Source of the DNA: Rhizobium terrae
GTDB taxonomy: Bacteria > Pseudomonadota > Alphaproteobacteria > Rhizobiales > Rhizobiaceae
Direction of reading: 5' to 3'
NCBI RefSeq assembly: GCF_003425685.1
Contig: NZ_QJKM01000006.1
Span: forward strand, 62,001 to 126,000
Length of the DNA: 64,000 nucleotides
Below the pieces are notes generated by a model that did no database searches, was not told where the DNA came from, and saw nothing but the letters and a program-made list of their open reading frames with translations. Made by a program: the position numbers and the translations under genes. Shown in pieces: positions 38,815-47,460 of the stretch. The stretch's first letter is position 1. Each line of letters starts with the position of its first letter.

Positions 38815-38842
38815 CCGCTGCCGGCCATCGGGCCGGCAGCGG
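38815..38842 (+). other. Stem-loop between binding-protein and permease genes
   Basis: Perfect 12-bp stem CCGCTGCCGGCC (38815-38826) and GGCCGGCAGCGG (38831-38842) with tetraloop ATCG, followed by TGCCGTTTTC. It may act as a partial terminator or as a 3' stabiliser for the binding-protein mRNA. Confidence 0.7.
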
Positions 38843-38874
38843 TGCCGTTTTCTGCCCTGAGCAGCGAGGAGCCC

Positions 38875-40641
38875 ATGACGATTATCCCTAATCGCTCCCT
38901 AGACGATATTGCCGAAACCACGCCCGCCCTTGGCGGCAACGCCATCAGCCGGGCTTTTTCCGGCGGCTCCCTCGGCCGATGGATCGGCCTTCTGCTGCTG
39001 ATCCTGCTGCTCGGCTTCCTGACGATCTATCCGCTCGCCATGCTGCTCTACGGCAGCCTGCATTCCACGCCGCCCGGCATGGCAGGCGAATTCAACCTGA
39101 ACGGATACCGGTCGATCATGACCACCCAGAACCTGATCGTTCTGGCCAATACCGTCGGCATTTCGCTGGCGAAGACCATTCCTTCGCTGACGATTGCGGT
39201 ATTTCTCGCCTGGATCGTCGCGCGCACCGACACGCCCTTCCGCGGCACGCTGGAAGTCCTGATCACGCTGCCCTTCTTCATCCCGCCGATCCTGACGGCG
39301 ATGGCCTGGGGCATGCTCGCCAATCCGCAGGTCGGCGTCATCAACATGCTATGGCGCGGGATGACGGGCGCCCAGGAGCCGCTCGTCAACATCTATTCCT
39401 ATGGCGGCGTCATCTGGCACATGTGCCAGTATTCTATCCCGTTCCTCTTCCTGTTCATGGTCGATGCCTTCCGGGCCATGGACCCGTCCCTCGAGGAATC
39501 GAGCCGCATGTGCGGCGCCTCGCGGCTCATGACCTTCCGCAAGATTACGCTGCTCCTGATGCTGCCGGTGCTGACCAGTTCGTTCATGCTGAGCTTCATC
39601 AAGGGCATCGAGACCTTCGAGTCGGCACTGTTCTTCGGCCTGCCGGCCGGGATCAAGGTGATCACCACCGACATCTACGAATCCATCAATCACCGTGCCA
39701 CGCCCGACTACCAGTACGCGACGTCGCTTTCCTTCGCGATCCTGGGGCTGATGCTGCTGCTCGTCGTGTGGCAGTGGGCCCTGCTGCGCGGCAAGAGTTT
39801 CCAGACGGTCACGGGCAAGGGGTTCCGCCCCAATGTCATGGAACTCGGCCCCTGGCGCTGGGTGACCTTCGCGGTCTGCGTGCTCTTCTTCCTCATATCG
39901 GTGGTGCTGCCGGTCGGACAGCTGCTGCTGGGCTCGTTCTTCCGCTTCTTCGGTTTCTACACCTACGACATGCTGACGCTGGAGCATTACAAGGCGGTCT
40001 TCAACAATTCCGAGTTCTGGCGGGCGATGGGCAATACGATGCTGCTCGGCCTTCTCGGCGCGACGGCGACGATGGTGCTTGGCGCGGTGGTCGCCTATAT
40101 CTCGATCCGCACGCGCTGGCGCGGCCGCAGCCTGATCGACGGCATGGCCTGGCTGCCCTGGATGATGCCGGGCATGGTGCTCGGCGTCGGTTTCCTCTGG
40201 GCCTTCGCCATGCTCCCCGGCCCGCTTCCGATCTACGGCACCATCTGGGCGCTGCTGCTTGCCTATATCGCGCTCGGCACGCCAGTCGCGGTGCGCGTCA
40301 TGACCGGCGCCTATCACCAGCTTTCCTACGATCTGGAGGAGTGTTCCCGCGTCCATGGCGCGAGCTGGTTCCAGACCATGTGGCGCATCATGGTGGCGCT
40401 CGCCTGGCCGGCTTTCGCCGTCGGCTGGGTGCTGACCTTCTTTGGCATCATGCGCGAACTGTCGGCCTCGATCCTGCTCTATTCGGTCGGCTCCGAAACG
40501 CTGGCGGTCGTGCTGATGAAGCTCTGGGCCAACGGCAATGCCGAACAGGTGAGCGTGATCGGCCTGATGATGATGCTGCTCGTCATCGTCTTCCGCTGGG
40601 TGCAGCTGAAGTTCATCAAGGCGCGGCTCAGCAAGCTTTGA
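38875..40641 (+). CDS. Ferric/polyamine-type ABC importer permease, two fused permease domains
   Basis: 588 aa from the ATG at 38875 (SD GAGGAG); an in-frame ATG at 38842 lies in the hairpin and is rejected. About twelve transmembrane segments form two BPD_transp_1 units. EAA loops are seen as EESSRMCGASRLMTFRKITLLLMLPVL and, in the second half, EECSRVHGASWFQTMWRIMVALAWPAF. FbpB-type permeases have this tandem layout, so one polypeptide supplies the whole pore. Confidence 0.92.
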   Translation: MTIIPNRSLDDIAETTPALGGNAISRAFSGGSLGRWIGLLLLILLLGFLTIYPLAMLLYGSLHSTPPGMAGEFNLNGYRSIMTTQNLIVLANTVGISLAKTIPSLTIAVFLAWIVARTDTPFRGTLEVLITLPFFIPPILTAMAWGMLANPQVGVINMLWRGMTGAQEPLVNIYSYGGVIWHMCQYSIPFLFLFMVDAFRAMDPSLEESSRMCGASRLMTFRKITLLLMLPVLTSSFMLSFIKGIETFESALFFGLPAGIKVITTDIYESINHRATPDYQYATSLSFAILGLMLLLVVWQWALLRGKSFQTVTGKGFRPNVMELGPWRWVTFAVCVLFFLISVVLPVGQLLLGSFFRFFGFYTYDMLTLEHYKAVFNNSEFWRAMGNTMLLGLLGATATMVLGAVVAYISIRTRWRGRSLIDGMAWLPWMMPGMVLGVGFLWAFAMLPGPLPIYGTIWALLLAYIALGTPVAVRVMTGAYHQLSYDLEECSRVHGASWFQTMWRIMVALAWPAFAVGWVLTFFGIMRELSASILLYSVGSETLAVVLMKLWANGNAEQVSVIGLMMMLLVIVFRWVQLKFIKARLSKL

Positions 40642-40722
40642 ACCCGGCGGTCCGCCCGCCGGTACGATCGAATGTTTCAATAAGGCGGACTTTGCCGTCC
40701 GCACTCGACAAGGATGAAAAGC

Positions 40723-41817
40723 ATGGCTTCGGTGACGCTCGAAAACGTGAGCCGCATGTATGGGGCGGTGACCGCCGTGGATCACGTGAACCTGAAGATC
40801 AAGAGCGGCGAATTCGTCACGCTGCTCGGCCCGTCCGGCTGCGGTAAAACGACGACGCTGCGCATGGTCGCCGGTCTCGAAAAGAATACCGGCGGGCGCA
40901 TATCGATCGGCGACAACGTGGTCTCCGATGCCGACAAGGGTTATTTCGTGCCGTCCGAGCGCCGCCGTCTCGGCATGGTCTTCCAGTCCTACGCGATCTG
41001 GCCGCATATGACGGTGTTCGACAATGTCGCCTATCCGCTGCGCATCCGCCGCCGTCCCGACCAGGAAATCCGCGACCGAGTGATGAATGCGCTTCGTCTC
41101 GTCGAGATGGAGCAATATGCCGATCGGCCGTCGCCGGCGCTGTCCGGCGGCCAGCAGCAGCGCGTGGCGATTGCCCGCGCGCTCGTTTTCGAACCGGAGG
41201 TGCTGCTGCTCGACGAACCGCTTTCCAACCTCGACGCGCGCCTGCGCACCCAGATGGGCGACGATTTTCGCGCGCTCCAGCAGCGCCTGAAGATCACGGC
41301 GCTTTACGTGACCCACGACCAGGCCGAAGCCATGGCGCTGTCCGACCGGGTCGTCGTCATGCACGGCGGCAGGATTCTGCAGGTCGGCGCGCCGGAAGAA
41401 ATCTATCGCCGGCCGGAGAACCGGCAGGTGGCGGCCTTCTTCGGCACGCCGAACCTGCTCGACGCCAAGGTCAAGGAATGCCGCCCGAACGGCGGCACCC
41501 ATTACAAGCTCGAAGTGGAAGGCCAGGGCTGGTCGGGCGAGTGCCATGCCGCCACGGAAATGCCGAAAGGCACCGACGTCACCGTCATGCTGCGTCCCGA
41601 AAACCTGCACCTGCGGCAGTCCGGCGAGGCGAATGGCGGACTTTCCTGGGCCGGCGAGGTATCGCAGGCGATCTTCCGCGGGTCGCATCGCTCGGTCATG
41701 GTCAAGACTGAGGCGCAGACGCTGCATGTGGAAGCGTCGTCGCTCGAAAATGTCGATATCGGCCGGCCCGTCACCGTCGCGGCCCCCGCTGAAGCCGCCT
41801 GGGCCGTTCGCGCCTGA
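40723..41817 (+). CDS. Ferric/polyamine-type ABC importer ATPase with TOBE domain
   Basis: 364 aa from the ATG at 40723, which has AAGGA at proper spacing; the ATG at 40714 is too close to it. Walker A GPSGCGKTT, signature LSGGQQQRVAIARAL, Walker B VLLLDEPLSNLDARLR, VTHDQAEAMALSDRV. The C-terminal region (residues about 255-364) is a TOBE-2 domain with VMLRPENLHL. The family is PotA/FbpC/UgpC-like. It is the third gene of the importer operon and is followed 152 bp later by a GntR gene. Confidence 0.92.
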   Translation: MASVTLENVSRMYGAVTAVDHVNLKIKSGEFVTLLGPSGCGKTTTLRMVAGLEKNTGGRISIGDNVVSDADKGYFVPSERRRLGMVFQSYAIWPHMTVFDNVAYPLRIRRRPDQEIRDRVMNALRLVEMEQYADRPSPALSGGQQQRVAIARALVFEPEVLLLDEPLSNLDARLRTQMGDDFRALQQRLKITALYVTHDQAEAMALSDRVVVMHGGRILQVGAPEEIYRRPENRQVAAFFGTPNLLDAKVKECRPNGGTHYKLEVEGQGWSGECHAATEMPKGTDVTVMLRPENLHLRQSGEANGGLSWAGEVSQAIFRGSHRSVMVKTEAQTLHVEASSLENVDIGRPVTVAAPAEAAWAVRA

Positions 41818-41969
41818 GCAGGTGGCGGCTTGCTCATCTTGCGCCGAATGATCGGTGGAAAATGCGAAACCTTGCGTTTTCCTCCCAATATTTCAATATG
41901 AAGCGATGTTCCGGACTCGCTCTTGCAGGTCTGGAACAGGGACGTTCCGGTGGCGCAGGTGAACCGATC

Positions 41970-42785
41970 ATGACGACAGGCACGCGATCCGCGACCGCTT
42001 CAGGCAGTGAAAAGCCGGAAACCCGCCAGAAACACGTCATCGACAAGCTCAGAACCTGGGCGAGCAACGGCACGATCGATCCGCGCAGGAAACTGTCGGA
42101 ATCGAGCCTGGCCGAAGCGCTCGGCGTTTCCCGCACGCCGATCAGGCACGCGCTGGCGGTGCTGGTCGAGGAGGGCGTCCTACAGCGCGTCGGCGCGCGC
42201 GGTTACCGGGTGAGGGCCTACAAGGTCGCCGACGTGATCGAGGCAATCGAGCTGCGCTCGATGATCGAGGGTTATGCGGCGAAGAAGATCGCCTCCGATG
42301 GTCCGTCACCGGAACTGCTTGCCGCGCTGAAGCAATGCCTTGCCGAGGGCGACGACATTTTCGAAAACGGCGGTATGGACGATCCGGTCAACGAAGAGCG
42401 TTATGCGGCGATGAATCTCCGCTTCCACACGCTGATCATCGAGGCGGCCGGCGGCAGCCTTCTGCACCAGCTCACCAGCCTTTTCGACCGCGTGCCCTTC
42501 GGTGCGCCGGATTCGATCCGGTTCGACAATATCGGCCGGAAGGACCGCGAGCAGCATCTGCATTACGCCCACTGGCAGCACCATCACATGGTGTCGGCGC
42601 TGATCGCGCGGGATGGCGCGCGTGCGGAAAACCTCTTTCGCGAGCACGGGGAGGGCGTCAAGATCAGTCTCGGCATCAGCAAGGGCCTGTTCGCCATCGA
42701 CGGCTCACGCATCCTGCCGATCGTCGATCCGGACAGTCCGGCCGGCCAAATCAATGCTCCGATAAAGGACGAAGCCGACGATTGA
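41970..42785 (+). CDS. GntR-family (FCD) transcriptional regulator
   Basis: 271 aa from the ATG at 41970 (MTTGTRSATASG); upstream in-frame ATGs lack an SD. The winged helix is KLSESSLAEALGVSRTPIRHALAVLVEEGVLQRVGARGYRV. The FCD domain has EAIELRSMIEGYAAKKIA, then NLRFHTLIIEAAG, and an unusual His-rich stretch (HLHYAHWQHHHMVSALIARD) that includes the metal ligand region. It lies between the ABC importer and the LigM-like gene. Two matching operator-like sites occur directly downstream in the LigM promoter region, so it is the best candidate regulator of that gene. Confidence 0.88.
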   Translation: MTTGTRSATASGSEKPETRQKHVIDKLRTWASNGTIDPRRKLSESSLAEALGVSRTPIRHALAVLVEEGVLQRVGARGYRVRAYKVADVIEAIELRSMIEGYAAKKIASDGPSPELLAALKQCLAEGDDIFENGGMDDPVNEERYAAMNLRFHTLIIEAAGGSLLHQLTSLFDRVPFGAPDSIRFDNIGRKDREQHLHYAHWQHHHMVSALIARDGARAENLFREHGEGVKISLGISKGLFAIDGSRILPIVDPDSPAGQINAPIKDEADD

Positions 42786-42816
42786 GAGCGGCTGCGTGTC
42801 TTGTCGACCTTGCGAT

Positions 42817-42828
42817 TTGGTATCCCAA
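42817..42828. promoter_or_regulatory. Operator-like site A (TTGGTATCCCAA)
   Basis: Palindrome TTGG-TATC-CCAA 31 bp after the GntR stop. It shares TATCCCAA with sites B (42973-42985) and C (47781-47795). The symmetry resembles binding sites of FCD-type GntR regulators. The role is inferred. Confidence 0.45.
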
Positions 42829-42853
42829 GTCGTGATTTTCATGAAAAAACGAT

Positions 42854-42878
42854 AACAATCCTGACGCGGATTGTTTTT
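42854..42878 (+). terminator. Rho-independent terminator after the GntR gene
   Basis: Stem AACAATCC (42854-42861) and GGATTGTT (42868-42875), loop TGACGC, followed by TTTCC so that five T residues are consecutive (42874-42878). An A-run lies upstream (GAAAAAACGAT). Confidence 0.65.
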
Positions 42879-42972
42879 CCGCACTGCATCAATCCGTGAC
42901 CAAATATTATGGCCTCAGTTCACTTCGAATGGCCCTCCATAGCGCTTTTTGCCAATGAGCGACGGAGGGGTA

Positions 42973-42985
42973 TTGTATCCCAAAA
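42973..42985 (+). promoter_or_regulatory. Operator-like site B and possible promoter of the LigM-like gene
   Basis: TTGTATCCCAAAA shares TATCCCAA with sites A and C. TTGTAT (42973-42978), 17 bp, then TATGAA (42996-43001) could be a weak -35/-10 pair, so a bound repressor would cover the -35. The rest of the 42786-43201 gap holds only the terminator at 42854, site A and a long leader. Confidence 0.45.
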
Positions 42986-43201
42986 ATGGTTGTTCTATGA
43001 ATTGCGTGCACCTGGGGAGGGGCCTTGATTTCCGCCGGGCCGTCGAGGCGAGGCTTTGTCCCCGGGCTTGTAGGAGGAGATGGCGGGAGGAGACCGCTGA
43101 CCTCGTCTGCATGAGACATCCTGAGACGATGCATGTCGTATCCCGAACCGATTTTCCGGCGGGCCGCATGCAGGAGAGAGCAACCGAGGGAAGGTAGGCA
43201 A

Positions 43202-44608
43202 ATGGCCAAGAATCTCACCCAGATCCTGAAGGAGAAGGGCAATACCGTCGAGATGCTGCGCAATTCGCGCATCGGCATGTACATCTATCCGGTCGTCGCG
43301 CCGGAATTTTCGAACTGGCGCACCGAGCAGGTCGCGTGGCGTGAATCGGCGGTCCTGTTCGATCAGTCCCACCACATGGATGAACTGATCGTCGAAGGCC
43401 CGGACGCCGTCAGGTTCCTCGAAGGCCTGGCGATCAACAGCTTCGCCAATTTCGGCGTCGACCGCGCCAAGCACTATGTCCCGGTCACGCCGGCCGGCCA
43501 TGTGATCGGCGACATGATCATCTTTCGCGAGACGGAGGAGAAGTTCGTGCTCGTCGGCCGCGCCCCGACCGCCAACTGGCTGCGTTACAACGCCTCGCTT
43601 GGCAAGCACAACGTCAAGCTGACCCACGACCCGCGCTCGCCGTCGCGCCCGGACGGCAAGGAAGTCAACCGCGTTCATTACCGTTTCCAGATCCAGGGTC
43701 CGGATGCTCCGAAGATTTTCGAGAAGATGAACGGCGGTCCGATCCCCGATATCAAGTTCTTCCACGTCGACTGGATCAATATCGGTTCCAAGAAGGTGCA
43801 GGCGCTGCGCCATGGCATGGCCGGCGCTCCCGGCCTCGAAGTCTGGGGTCCTTATGCCGAGAAGGACGAGGTTCGCGAGATCATCGTCAAGGCCGCCAAG
43901 GATGCCGGCGTCGATCTCTATCTCGTCGGTGCGCGCGCCTATTCGACCAACACGCTGGAATCCGGCTGGATTCCGTCGCCGCTTCCGGCAATCTACACGG
44001 GCGACGAACTGCAGGGTTATCGCGACTGGCTGACGGAAGACAGCTATGAGGCGACCGGCTCGATCGGCGGCAGCCTCGTCTCCGACAATATCGAAGACTA
44101 TTACGTCAACCCCTACGAACTCGGCTACGGCATCTACGTCAAGTTCGACCACGAGTTCGTCGGCCGCGCGGCCCTCGAAGCCATGAAGGGCAAGCCGCAC
44201 CGCAAGAAGGTCACCTTCGAGTGGAACGCCGAGGACGTGATGAAGGTCATCGCCTCCAACTTCGTTCCGGGCGGTGAGGCCTATAAGTGGATCGACCTGC
44301 CGCAGCCGAACTATGCCTCGTCCAGCGCCGACAAGATCATGCACGGCGACAAGCTCGTCGGCATGTCGATGTTCAACGGCTACAGCTACAACGAACGCTG
44401 CATGCTCTCGCTCGGGGTCGTCGATGCCGACATCCAGGAAGGCGACGTCCTGACGCTGATCTGGGGCGAACCGAACGGCGGCACGGATAAGACCTCGATC
44501 GAAAAGGGGCACAAGCAGGCCGAGATCCGGGTGCGGGTCTCGCCGACACCTTATGCGCGGGAAGCGCGTGAGAACTATGCGGAGAGCTGGCGGACGAAGA
44601 AGGACTGA
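43202..44608 (+). CDS. ligM: LigM-like tetrahydrofolate-dependent aromatic O-demethylase
   Basis: 468 aa from the ATG at 43202 with SD GAAGG. It is a GcvT-fold aminomethyltransferase. Similarity to Sphingobium LigM runs end to end: GNTVEMLRNSRIGMYIYPVV, APEFSNWRTEQVAWRESAVL, FDQSHHMDEL, YVPVTPAGHVIGDMIIF, VGRAPTANWLRYNASLG, GMAGAPGLEVWGPY, NTLESGWIPSPLPAIYTGDE, SNIEDYYVNPYELGYG. These enzymes move the methyl group of vanillate or 3-O-methylgallate to tetrahydrofolate, giving protocatechuate or gallate. The actual methoxy-aromatic here is unproven. No folate genes (metF, ligH) are adjacent. Confidence 0.88.
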   Translation: MAKNLTQILKEKGNTVEMLRNSRIGMYIYPVVAPEFSNWRTEQVAWRESAVLFDQSHHMDELIVEGPDAVRFLEGLAINSFANFGVDRAKHYVPVTPAGHVIGDMIIFRETEEKFVLVGRAPTANWLRYNASLGKHNVKLTHDPRSPSRPDGKEVNRVHYRFQIQGPDAPKIFEKMNGGPIPDIKFFHVDWINIGSKKVQALRHGMAGAPGLEVWGPYAEKDEVREIIVKAAKDAGVDLYLVGARAYSTNTLESGWIPSPLPAIYTGDELQGYRDWLTEDSYEATGSIGGSLVSDNIEDYYVNPYELGYGIYVKFDHEFVGRAALEAMKGKPHRKKVTFEWNAEDVMKVIASNFVPGGEAYKWIDLPQPNYASSSADKIMHGDKLVGMSMFNGYSYNERCMLSLGVVDADIQEGDVLTLIWGEPNGGTDKTSIEKGHKQAEIRVRVSPTPYAREARENYAESWRTKKD

Positions 44609-44612
44609 GTTT

Positions 44613-44661
44613 GCCCTCCCAGGCAGAAGACGGAAGCGGCGTCCGGGAGGGCGCCGTTTTT
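44613..44661 (+). terminator. Rho-independent terminator after the LigM-like gene
   Basis: Outer stem GCCCTCCC (44613-44620) and GGGAGGGC (44645-44652). An alternative inner stem GCGGCG/CGCCGT leads directly into TTTTTC (44657-44661). Confidence 0.7.
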
Positions 44662-44743
44662 CGTTGGGGTGAGGGTGGCGCGTGAACTTAAAATTGTTCG
44701 CTGTCGGCCCGGAACGGTCATTCCAGAATTTCGGCAGCAGCCC

Positions 44744-44790
44744 TTGACGGTTTGTTAGTTACCATACATAATTGTTTGGTAGCTAACAAA
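44744..44790 (+). promoter_or_regulatory. MarR-controlled promoter and operator
   Basis: TTGACG (44744-44749), 17 bp, CATAAT (44767-44772) is a strong sigma-70-type promoter. It is flanked by a large inverted repeat, TTTGTTAGTTACC (44751-44763) and GGTAGCTAACAAA (44778-44790), matching at 12 of 13 arm positions, with the -10 box between the arms. A MarR dimer bound here would block polymerase, so the MarR-epimerase operon is probably autorepressed. Confidence 0.75.
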
Positions 44791-44795
44791 TTAGG

Positions 44796-45263
44796 ATGAT
44801 TGCTGTGAATAACCGAGTGAACTCGGAATTCTCATCTGTCGGTGGGTGGGCGAAGCGTTGCTATTTTGCCGGCCGGGCTCTGATGGAGACGACCTTACGT
44901 CCATACGATCTCGGGTCGACCCAATGGTACGTGCTTTGGCATTTGGCAACTAATGGACCGACCGCGCAACGCGACCTCGTACGCTTGCTCGATCTTGAAA
45001 GAGCTACACTGAGCGGAATCGTAGCGGCTCTGGTGCGCAAGGGGCTGGTCGACCAGTCAGCGGGCGGCAAGGATCAGCGTCAGCGCACTCTGCAACTGAC
45101 CGAGGCCGGGAAGACGCTGTGGAGCGACCTCCCTGACCTTCATTTCATTCACGACGCGGCTTTTGGCGATATCGACCCAGCCGACCTCGCAATTGCAATC
45201 CGCGTGCTCCAAACCGCGACCGGGCGATTGCATGATCTTCTTGGGAAAGGAAACAACGAATGA
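44796..45263 (+). CDS. MarR-family transcriptional regulator
   Basis: 155 aa. The winged helix is centred on GPTAQRDLVRLLDLERATLSGIVAALVRKGLVDQSAGGKDQRQRTLQLTEAGK, with flanking dimerisation helices. It overlaps the epimerase gene by 4 bp. Codon choice is less G/C-biased than in the neighbours (many A/T third positions, e.g. CTT, TTA, GTA), hinting at separate acquisition of this two-gene unit. The likely ligand is a phenolic or aromatic acid, as for many MarR proteins, but nothing in the sequence proves it. Confidence 0.88.
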   Translation: MIAVNNRVNSEFSSVGGWAKRCYFAGRALMETTLRPYDLGSTQWYVLWHLATNGPTAQRDLVRLLDLERATLSGIVAALVRKGLVDQSAGGKDQRQRTLQLTEAGKTLWSDLPDLHFIHDAAFGDIDPADLAIAIRVLQTATGRLHDLLGKGNNE

Positions 45264-46069
45264 CAATTCTGATAACCGGAGCGACCGGACTTGTCGGCGA
45301 GCGCCTGGTGCCTCGTTTGGTGGAAGCAGGCTTCACGTGCCGCGTGCTTCTACGCCCTGGAAAGCGGGCTCCTGCGAATGTCGAGGTTGTGACCGGCGAC
45401 ATTCTCGATGTCTCGACGCTCGAACAGGCGGCGCAAGGCCTGTCGGCGGTCATTCATCTGGCGGCAGTCTTTCGCACGCAGGATATGGATATGATCTGGA
45501 AGAGCAATCTCGACGGCACCCGCAACCTCATTGCTGCGATAAAGGCCCATGCGCCCGAGGCTCGCTTCATCATGGCCAGTACCGCGCACGTCTATTCCAT
45601 CGATAATTCGCATCCGGGGCGGGAGGACGACGTTGTCAATCCACAGCATGCTTATCCAGCGAGCAAGCTGGCGGCGGAGCGGGAGTTGCGAGCGAGCGGC
45701 CTGACCTGGGCCGTTCTCAGATTTCCATTCGTCTATGGCGATGGCGACGGACACCTTGAAGCTTTACCTGGACATATAGGCACATGGCATCCAGCTCAAA
45801 GAATGAGCACGATTCATCACCAAGATATAGCAACCGCGATGCATATGGCACTGGACGGTGCGATGGACGGCCGCGTCGTCAACATAGCGGACGACGCGAC
45901 CATGTCTGTTTACGAGCTTGTTGGCGTGACCGGAGCAAAGGTGCCTTCATCTTCGGTGCCGCTGCCAAATCCCTGGTACTTGACAATGGATGTCTCTCTC
46001 GCCCGCAGCCTTGGCTTCACGCCGGTCGTAAGCACTGTGTACGAAGCTCAGCGAAACGGGCTGATTTAA
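45260..46069 (+). CDS. NAD(P)-dependent epimerase/reductase (extended SDR)
   Basis: 269 aa. The Rossmann motif GATGLVGERLV is at the N-terminus. VIHLAAV, the SDR catalytic pair in YPASK and the RFPFVYGDGDG segment are typical of NAD-dependent epimerase/dehydratase or atypical SDR reductases. It is shorter than UDP-sugar epimerases (about 310-340 aa), so a small-molecule reductase acting on aldehydes, quinones or lactones is more likely. It is co-transcribed with marR, converges with the FAD dehydrogenase gene and shares its last bases. A/T-rich codon use matches marR. Confidence 0.82.
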   Translation: MTILITGATGLVGERLVPRLVEAGFTCRVLLRPGKRAPANVEVVTGDILDVSTLEQAAQGLSAVIHLAAVFRTQDMDMIWKSNLDGTRNLIAAIKAHAPEARFIMASTAHVYSIDNSHPGREDDVVNPQHAYPASKLAAERELRASGLTWAVLRFPFVYGDGDGHLEALPGHIGTWHPAQRMSTIHHQDIATAMHMALDGAMDGRVVNIADDATMSVYELVGVTGAKVPSSSVPLPNPWYLTMDVSLARSLGFTPVVSTVYEAQRNGLI

Positions 46070-47460
46070 GCCGACCGTCCATCCCCCATCTTCCCCGGGT
46101 TCATGATCCCCTTGGGATCCAGCGCCGCCTTGATGCGGTTCATCACATCCACCGCCTTGCCATGCTCCTTGCGCATGAATTTCAGCTTGGCCATGCCGAT
46201 TCCATGTTCGCCGCTCGCCGTGCCGCCGACCTTGAGCGCCCGTTCGACGACGCGATCGGCCATCTCCTCGGCTTCCTTCAGGTGCTCCGGATTGTTCGGG
46301 TCGATCAGATAGGCGGTGTGGAAATTGCCGTCGCCGACATGGCCGATGATCTGGCCTTTCAGTGTCGAGGCGTCGATATCGGCGCGTGCCGCGACGATGC
46401 TTTCGGCGAGCCGTGAGATCGGCACGCAGATATCGCCCGTATAAAGCTCGTAGCCGGGGATGATCTGCTTGGTCGCCCAATAGAGGTCGTGGCGGGCCTG
46501 CCAGAGTTTTGCGCGCTCGTCGGCATCCGCCGTCCAGCGGAAGGAGATCGCGTCGTGCCCCTTGGTGATCTCCTCGACGAGCCTTGCCTGTTCTTCCACC
46601 CAGGCCGGCGTGCCGTGGAATTCGAAGAACAGCGTCGGCGCGACCGGCATGTCGAGCTTCGAATAATTGTTGACGCCGGCGATCGCCACCTCGTCCAGGA
46701 ATTCGACGCGGGCGACCGGAATGCCGTATTGCACCGCCTCGATGACCGCTTCCACGGCCTTGGCGACGGTCGGGAACGGGCAGAAGGCGACCGACACCGC
46801 TTCCGGGATCGGGTGCAGGCGGACGGTGAGTTCGGTGATCACGCCGAGCGTGCCTTCCGCACCGACGAAGAGATGCGTCAGGTCGTAACCCGTCGAGGAT
46901 TTTCGCGCCCGCGAGCCTGTCCGGATCGCCGTGCCGTCGGGTGTCACCACCCGGAGAGCCAGCACGTTTTCGCGCATCGTGCCGTAACGCACGGCGGTCG
47001 TGCCGCTGCCGCGCGTCGAGGCCATGCCGCCGATCGAGGCGTCCGCGCCGGGATCGACCGAGAACATCAGGCCGGTCTCGCGCAGTTCCACATTGAGCTG
47101 CTTGCGGGTGACGCCGGGCTGGACCACGGCAAGCAGGTCTTCAGGGCGGATCTCGACGATCCTGTTCATTTCGCGGGTATCGAGCGAAATGCCGCCGTGG
47201 ACAGGGATCGTGTGGCCTTCCATCGAGGATCCGGCGCCGAACGGCACGACGGGTATGCCGTGGTTCGCGCAGGTCGAAACGATCGCCGAGACTTCCTCTT
47301 CGGTTCGCGGAAAGGCGACGGCGTCGGGCAGGTGGGGGGCAAGGCGCGAGGTATCGTGGCTATGGTGATCGCGGACGGCGGCCGATGTCACCAGCCTGTC
47401 GCCCAGAACGTTTTTGATTTCCGCGATGGCCCTGCCGACCGGCGTGACGAGATCGTCCAT
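46066..47460 (-). CDS. FAD-dependent D-2-hydroxyacid dehydrogenase (GlcD/LDHD family)
   Basis: 464 aa. The PCMH-type FAD domain (about residues 45-220) has GIPVVPFGAGSSMEGH, VDPGADASIGGMASTRGSGTTAVRYG and GYDLTHLFVGAEGTLGVITE. The C-terminal FAD-oxidase_C domain has the metal/substrate motif GHVGDGNFH and GEHGIG. Family members oxidise D-lactate, D-2-hydroxyglutarate, glycolate or D-mandelate to the 2-keto acid. It is divergent from a TRAP importer across a 735-bp gap with operator-like site C. A benzoylformate-decarboxylase-like gene lies 4 kb away, so a D-mandelate-type substrate is attractive (inference). Confidence 0.88.
   Translation of the reverse strand: MDDLVTPVGRAIAEIKNVLGDRLVTSAAVRDHHSHDTSRLAPHLPDAVAFPRTEEEVSAIVSTCANHGIPVVPFGAGSSMEGHTIPVHGGISLDTREMNRIVEIRPEDLLAVVQPGVTRKQLNVELRETGLMFSVDPGADASIGGMASTRGSGTTAVRYGTMRENVLALRVVTPDGTAIRTGSRARKSSTGYDLTHLFVGAEGTLGVITELTVRLHPIPEAVSVAFCPFPTVAKAVEAVIEAVQYGIPVARVEFLDEVAIAGVNNYSKLDMPVAPTLFFEFHGTPAWVEEQARLVEEITKGHDAISFRWTADADERAKLWQARHDLYWATKQIIPGYELYTGDICVPISRLAESIVAARADIDASTLKGQIIGHVGDGNFHTAYLIDPNNPEHLKEAEEMADRVVERALKVGGTASGEHGIGMAKLKFMRKEHGKAVDVMNRIKAALDPKGIMNPGKMGDGRSA

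Noticed and set aside
44796..46069. Mobile element or genomic island boundary around the MarR-epimerase pair
   Set aside because: No terminal inverted repeats, target-site duplications, transposase, integrase or tRNA gene were seen. Only codon use hints at transfer.
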